Under the pieces are notes generated by a model. The model saw only the letters and a program-made list of their open reading frames with translations, searched no databases and was not told where the DNA came from. Positions 59,453-64,000 of a stretch of 64,000 nucleotides of DNA are shown piece after piece. How positions within the stretch are numbered: the first letter of the stretch is position 1; every line of letters begins with the position of its first letter. The translations under genes were made by a program, and so were the position numbers. Source of the stretch: Qipengyuania_B sp965214525 (GTDB lineage: Bacteria; Pseudomonadota; Alphaproteobacteria; Sphingomonadales; Sphingomonadaceae). The stretch spans positions 1,488,001-1,552,000 of the forward strand of contig OZ243959.1 in NCBI GenBank assembly GCA_965214525.1, in the 5' to 3' direction.

Positions 59453-61789
59453 CTATATCGCTTGGCCGCTCCATGTTCGCGATGTCTCGTCATGATATTC
59501 AAGGAGTTTAGCCAGATTGATGGGCTTTGACAGCGCGTAGCCCTGAACCTGGCTGCACCCCATATCGGTCAAGATTTGAAGCTCCCGTTCAGTCTCGACG
59601 CCCTCGGCCACCACGGCGATCTCCGCCTCGCCCCCCATGGCGATCAAGCTCTTGGCGATCGCGCGGGCTTTTGGATCGGCGACAATATTGCTGACGAAAA
59701 GCCGGTCGATCTTGATCTCGTCAAACGGCAATCGATAGAACGTCTCAAAATTTGCTGCGCCCACTCCAAAGTCATCCATCGAGATGTGCGTGCCAAGCGC
59801 CTTCAATTGATCGAGGATGTCAACTGCTGCGGCAAGATCAGTGATCCGGGCGGTTTCGGTTACCTCCAGCACGAGATATTCTGGCGGAAAACGCGTGGCT
59901 TGCAATACTTCACGCACGATCGAGACGAGTCGAAAGCTGTTGAGCATCGTCGCCGACACGTTGACAGAGATCGACAGCGTGTGACCGCGCGAATGCAGCA
60001 AGCGGCCAGCAGAGCAGGCTCCCTGCAGCATGTAGCGCGTTAAATCCTCCATCCGTCCGGCTTTCTCGCACTGTTGGATGAAGGTGGCGGGGGGAATGTT
60101 GCCCTTCTCACAATCCTGCCAGCGGGCAAGGGCTTCTACCCCAAACAGCCTTCCCGTAAGCACGTCGACCTTCGGTTGGTAGAGGCAATAAATCTCGCCG
60201 GCTTCCATCGCCGCATCGATCCGCGCTCGCATGGAAACGCTCCACACCAGATCACTTTGCGTACCATCGTCGGTTACGATGATCGGGTTGGCGGCTTCGG
60301 TTGCCTCTTCGGCCGATGCCGTCGCGAAAGCCAAAGCGGCAGAGATATTCTCCTTTATTGCGGCGATGCCGAAAGTGACGCCAACGTCGATGGCACGATC
60401 ATCGAACATCAACGGGGCCGCGAACAATGCCCGCAGGCCTTCCAGGTGTTCGACGATGTCCGCCATCGGGCGATCCAGTTGAATCCAACCGAAGTAATGG
60501 TTTTCTACATACAGTTCGAGCGATTCGTCGGTCGCACGAAGGCGTTGCGCAATTTTGCGAACGTAGGTTGTTTTCTGGTCCCTCGTCAGGGTTGTCAAGG
60601 CGGACTCAAATCCGTGAATCTTCGCGACGATGATATGCCCCGACCCGTTCTGCTGCGGGTTGTTTTCCAGCGCGGCGAAGCGCGCCAGCCCGGTCTGGAA
60701 ATCGTGAAACCCCGCTCTGCGCTGCCAATAGCGGTGAGCACGAAAACAGAAGTAGATGAACCATACCGCCCCTGCGCCGCTGATAGAAAACCTCAGGCCG
60801 ATGGGCGGCCCGGCCAGAATCAGGACAAACAGCAAGCTCGGCACGAACGCATAGGCCAAACGATGGCTGGTTCGTCGATCGACGACAAACCCGATGATTA
60901 CGAGCAACAGCGTGAAACCAAGTGCAAGGCTGTGGAAAGGACGAAGGTAAGTTACCCCACCGTGAAGCGCAGTCTCGGCAGCATAAACATGTATGAGGTT
61001 ATTGGAAACTTTCTGGTAGCCCGGAATTGATTCTCCAAAGCCAATTACCTTTTCGGAATGTCCTAGCAAGATTGTTCGGTTAAATAACGTCTGTTCTGAT
61101 TGCTTGAGTTCAGTGAGCGTCGTTTGCGCAATCAGGCTTGGCGAGAAGTTGTACGCTGTGGGCTCAGACCCGTTGATACTTCCTTGACGATGAGAGAGCA
61201 CTTCCGGAATTGTTTGGAAGACCTCTTGGTCCGTCTTCACAGACGTACGATAATTCCAAGCAATGCCAAGATAGTCAACATAGAGAATACTCAGAACATT
61301 CTGCGCCTTTCCGATAATCTCAGGCCGGCTTTTGCTCAAGTTTTCTCTCGATGAGCGCTCATTCGATTTTGCTGCGACGTATATCTTGTCATCGAGCCGG
61401 GAGATGGCGTCCGCCAGCCGCTTGTCCGCCACGGGATTGGACAATTCGTCGAACACCATGTTGAGAACGATGCGCTTGGCACCGCGCCGGTCCAGTTCTT
61501 CCAGCGCTTGGGCAAGTTCGATCCGCCGTTCAGGATTGGCCGGATCGGTCATGTCGCGATCAGATGCGACAAAAAGGATCTGGCCGGACGGTACGCCGGT
61601 TTGTATTCGCGATTGCACGAGCCAGATGAACTGGTCGATCGGATCCAGCACCATCGCCAACATCAGGACCAGAGCGATCAAACCCGACCATATGGCATGA
61701 CGCAGCCGCGTGCTCGGCGCAAGAACGCCCGCCTCTTCCTTCGCGTCGCGTCGTTGACCGGCGAATTGGAAAGGATGAGCCGCGTCCAT
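59453..61789 (-). CDS. CHASE2 - degenerate GGDEF - EAL phosphodiesterase
   Basis: The 778-residue protein has an N-terminal membrane segment, an extracytoplasmic CHASE2 sensor (about 60-270), a group of membrane helices (285-350), a degenerate GGDEF-like region without the GGDEF box, and a C-terminal EAL domain with intact motifs: GVEALARW, LVLEVTET, DDFGVGAANF, IKIDRLF, AEGVET and QGYALSKPI. It should hydrolyse cyclic di-GMP in response to an outside signal. The start is the ATG giving MDAAHPF. Confidence 0.92.
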   Translation of the reverse strand: MDAAHPFQFAGQRRDAKEEAGVLAPSTRLRHAIWSGLIALVLMLAMVLDPIDQFIWLVQSRIQTGVPSGQILFVASDRDMTDPANPERRIELAQALEELDRRGAKRIVLNMVFDELSNPVADKRLADAISRLDDKIYVAAKSNERSSRENLSKSRPEIIGKAQNVLSILYVDYLGIAWNYRTSVKTDQEVFQTIPEVLSHRQGSINGSEPTAYNFSPSLIAQTTLTELKQSEQTLFNRTILLGHSEKVIGFGESIPGYQKVSNNLIHVYAAETALHGGVTYLRPFHSLALGFTLLLVIIGFVVDRRTSHRLAYAFVPSLLFVLILAGPPIGLRFSISGAGAVWFIYFCFRAHRYWQRRAGFHDFQTGLARFAALENNPQQNGSGHIIVAKIHGFESALTTLTRDQKTTYVRKIAQRLRATDESLELYVENHYFGWIQLDRPMADIVEHLEGLRALFAAPLMFDDRAIDVGVTFGIAAIKENISAALAFATASAEEATEAANPIIVTDDGTQSDLVWSVSMRARIDAAMEAGEIYCLYQPKVDVLTGRLFGVEALARWQDCEKGNIPPATFIQQCEKAGRMEDLTRYMLQGACSAGRLLHSRGHTLSISVNVSATMLNSFRLVSIVREVLQATRFPPEYLVLEVTETARITDLAAAVDILDQLKALGTHISMDDFGVGAANFETFYRLPFDEIKIDRLFVSNIVADPKARAIAKSLIAMGGEAEIAVVAEGVETERELQILTDMGCSQVQGYALSKPINLAKLLEYHDETSRTWSGQAI

Positions 61790-61850
61790 CAAGCCATCTG
61801 ACTAGACGGACAAGGTTAACAAAAGACTGCGAACCGCCTTGTGACAAGTC

Positions 61851-63284
61851 CTAATATTGCTGTTTGCTAAGTGACGAACGGCACACTCCGAACAGGTCGT
61901 GCGCATCGGCATCCTCTATAACGACATCCACGATATCGCCGGTGCGAAGCTTGCGCCCGACCTGGCGCAGATGGACGGCCCCGTCGATCTCGGGAGCGTC
62001 AGCCTGGCTGCGACCGGTAGCTCCAATATCGCCATCCTCGTCCGGCTCGCCGACCGCATCGATGATAACCGGGATGGTTCTACCGACTTTTGCCTGCAGT
62101 TTGGCGGCGCTTATGCGTTCGGTGACTTCCATCAACCGGGAGTAGCGTTCTTCTTTCACTCGTTCGGGTACGGGGTCGGGCAGATGGTTCGCCTGCGCGC
62201 CGTCAACCGGTTCGAAGCGGAACGCACCAACCCGGTCCAGTTGCGCTTCTTCCAACCAATCGAGCAGATACCGAAAATCCGCTTCCGTCTCGCCGGGAAA
62301 GCCAACCACGAAACTCGATCTGATCGCGATCGAGGGACAGATGGCGCGCCAGTTGCGCAAGCGCTCCAACACCTTCGCTTCGTTTGCCGGTCGCTTCATC
62401 CGTTTGAGAACCGCCGGTGCTGCATGCTGAAAGGGAATATCGAGGTAGGGCGTCAACAAGCCTTCCGCCATCAGCGGAATAACCTGGTCGACATGCGGAT
62501 AGGGGTAGACATAGTGAAGACGAACCCAGGGCGCCTGCCCCGCCGGGGTTCGCAACTGCCCCAGTTCGCGCGCAAGATCGGTCATATGCGCACGTACCTC
62601 GCGCCCGTGCCATTGCCGCGGCTCGTGCCGGGTATCCACCCCGTAAGCTGAAGTGTCCTGACTGATGACAAGCAATTCCTGGGTTCCTGCGGCGACCAGC
62701 TTCTCCGCCTCGCGCAGCACCGCATCTATCCGGCGGCTGGCCAGCTTTCCACGTAGTTGCGGGATGATGCAGAACGCACAGGAATGGTTGCAACCTTCGG
62801 AAATCTTGAGGTAACTGTAATGGCGGGGCGTCAGCTTGATCATGTCAGCCGCGCTACCGTCATACCGGTCGAGCGGATCGGGTTGCGGGATGAGGTCGAT
62901 GAACGGCCCTAACGATGGCGGGGCTGCGTGGTGTACGGCTTCGACCACCTGCTCGTATTGATGCGCGCCGGTGACGGCCAATACCTTGGGATGCGCCCTG
63001 CGGATCGCGTTCGCATCCTCCCCCATGCACCCCGTGACGATAACCCGCCCGTTCTCCGCAATCGCTTCGCCGATTGCAGCCATGCTCTCTTCCTTGGCGG
63101 AATCGAGGAAGCCGCACGTATTGACCAATACGACGCTTGCACCCGCATAATCGGGGCTCATCTCGTATCCGTCGGCTCGCAGTCGTGTCAGGATACGTTC
63201 GCTATCGACGAGCGCCTTGGGACAGCCGAGGCTGACCATGCCGACCCGGGGTGGCTGGGTGATTGTTCGAACAGCGTGAGACAT
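61851..63284 (-). CDS. rimO: Ribosomal protein S12 methylthiotransferase RimO
   Basis: RimO adds a methylthio group to Asp of ribosomal protein S12. The 477-residue protein has the N-terminal UPF0004 domain (VSLGCPKALVDSERILTRLR, NTCGFLDSAKEESMAAI), the radical-SAM CxxxCxxC in GCNHSCAFCIIPQLRGK and a C-terminal TRAM domain. The LGCPKxxVDSE signature separates RimO from MiaB. Confidence 0.96.
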   Translation of the reverse strand: MSHAVRTITQPPRVGMVSLGCPKALVDSERILTRLRADGYEMSPDYAGASVVLVNTCGFLDSAKEESMAAIGEAIAENGRVIVTGCMGEDANAIRRAHPKVLAVTGAHQYEQVVEAVHHAAPPSLGPFIDLIPQPDPLDRYDGSAADMIKLTPRHYSYLKISEGCNHSCAFCIIPQLRGKLASRRIDAVLREAEKLVAAGTQELLVISQDTSAYGVDTRHEPRQWHGREVRAHMTDLARELGQLRTPAGQAPWVRLHYVYPYPHVDQVIPLMAEGLLTPYLDIPFQHAAPAVLKRMKRPANEAKVLERLRNWRAICPSIAIRSSFVVGFPGETEADFRYLLDWLEEAQLDRVGAFRFEPVDGAQANHLPDPVPERVKEERYSRLMEVTERISAAKLQAKVGRTIPVIIDAVGEPDEDGDIGATGRSQADAPEIDGAVHLRQVGRKLRTGDIVDVVIEDADAHDLFGVCRSSLSKQQY

Positions 63285-63341
63285 GATTTCCCACGCCCTA
63301 GCTGATTTGGCTGAACGATGCCAGAATATGTGCGCGACGCG

Positions 63342-64000
63342 TTATGGATGTCGCTCGTGCCCGTCTCCTTTGCGTTCGCCGCTCTCGGTCGGAACAATCT
63401 CGACAACCACGTCGCCTGCCATCAGGTTCGCGCATTCCTCTTCCCAGAAACCCAACACCTTTCCATCGCGATAGACTCGCAAGCCACGTCCGCCGGTGCG
63501 CAGGTTAGCGATCGAACATCCGCATTCCTCTGCCGTGATCTCGCGCTCGACCAATTGCACGCGGCCACTGACGGACGCCAGATCGGCCAGATAGTCAGCA
63601 ATATGCGCGCCCTTGGCACTGCCGGCCAGTAGCAGACCGGTAAACCGAACGGGATTGATCACGATATTGGCACCCGCCTGCCGGGCGAGCAACTCGTTGT
63701 CGTTGGCGCGCACCACGACGCTGATCGGCACGTTGGGGGCAAGATGCCGCACCGTCAGCACGATCAGGATCGACGTGTCGTCGCGGCCGGCCGAGACCAG
63801 CACGTTGCGCGCTTCCTTTATCCGCACCGCCTCCAACGTGTCGTCTCGCGAAGCATCGCCGACCATGACGTTGCACCCCAGCTTTTCGGCTTCGGCCAGC
63901 CGTTCCTCGCCGCCGTCGATGACCACGATACAACTGGGATCGGTACCGCGCTCGATCAGTTCGGCGACGCTTTGCGATCCCGATACGCCGTATCCCAAAA
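63342..64000 (-). CDS. TrkA-type potassium channel/uptake regulatory protein (partial)
   Basis: The frame runs off the right edge; 219 residues are visible. It shows an NAD-binding TrkA-N domain (GYGVSGSQSVAELIERG, CNVMVGDASRDDTLEAVRIKEARNVLVSAGRDDTSILIVLTVRHL) and a TrkA-C domain (REITAEECGCSIANL). The visible start is at the Rossmann beta-strand, so the N-terminus, perhaps a membrane pore domain, is beyond the window. Confidence 0.8.
   Translation of the reverse strand, partial: LGYGVSGSQSVAELIERGTDPSCIVVIDGGEERLAEAEKLGCNVMVGDASRDDTLEAVRIKEARNVLVSAGRDDTSILIVLTVRHLAPNVPISVVVRANDNELLARQAGANIVINPVRFTGLLLAGSAKGAHIADYLADLASVSGRVQLVEREITAEECGCSIANLRTGGRGLRVYRDGKVLGFWEEECANLMAGDVVVEIVPTESGERKGDGHERHP

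Overview
The window is high-GC alphaproteobacterial DNA, most like the Sphingomonadales (probably an Erythrobacter relative). This is judged from gene content: several small protein families I know mainly from sphingomonad plasmids and ICEs, and an Entner-Doudoroff cluster next to tilS and cpoB. It has two parts. Bases 1 to about 47,026 are the right-hand portion of an integrative and conjugative element (ICE) with an F-type type IV secretion system. Bases 47,030 to 64,000 are ordinary chromosome. The junction is a 3' fragment of a tRNA-Val(CAC) gene at 46,982-47,026, next to the tyrosine recombinase gene. The intact tRNA and the rest of the ICE should lie left of base 1.

ICE layout. (1) 1-13,018: F-type transfer operon on the plus strand (traV end, traC, a small membrane gene, trbI, an S26 peptidase, traW, traU, trbC, traN, traF, traH, traG), nearly all joined by ATGA overlaps. 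(2) 13,020-15,141: small genes, a thermonuclease-like protein and an S24 (CI/LexA-like) repressor with a LexA-type GTTC-N7-GTTC box. (3) 15,381-23,354: a cargo cassette of a PRTase-like protein, P-loop ATPase, unknown 'GFDPR' protein, tandem-SIS/HAD fusion and PfkB kinase, with a convergent NADAR gene and a divergent XRE regulator. This is the best candidate for an undescribed conflict or defence system. (4) 23,597-29,214: MobF relaxase-helicase TraI, coupling protein TraD and a ribbon-helix-helix-like accessory protein, with an oriT candidate just beyond. (5) 29,400-44,720: a leading-region-like block, mostly on the minus strand (SSB, several DUF proteins, SLOG/DUF2493, Xre-RES toxin-antitoxin, ArdC antirestriction, ParB-like, strawberry-notch methylase-helicase, toprim primase). 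(6) 44,859-46,843: lytic transglycosylase, a small gene and the integrase.

Regulation visible in the ICE. Three intergenic regions carry GTTC-N7-GTTC SOS boxes. A TGTAGGAAA motif (TTTCCTACA on the other strand) occurs in four control regions, and a palindromic relative lies at the repressor promoter. Many minus-strand genes share a purine-rich leader followed by an ATCAGGAG Shine-Dalgarno. Together this suggests SOS-linked, repressor-controlled transfer, as in SXT- or ICE-type elements.

Chromosome. A small membrane protein, a TetR regulator divergent from a TonB-dependent receptor, a RodZ-like protein, CpoB, TilS, the Entner-Doudoroff set eda-glk-edd-zwf (minus strand), a transglutaminase-like protease, a tiny free-standing transcription unit with an 18-codon reading frame, a CHASE2-EAL phosphodiesterase, RimO and a truncated TrkA-type gene at the right edge. 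I saw no insertion sequences, CRISPR arrays or rRNA genes.
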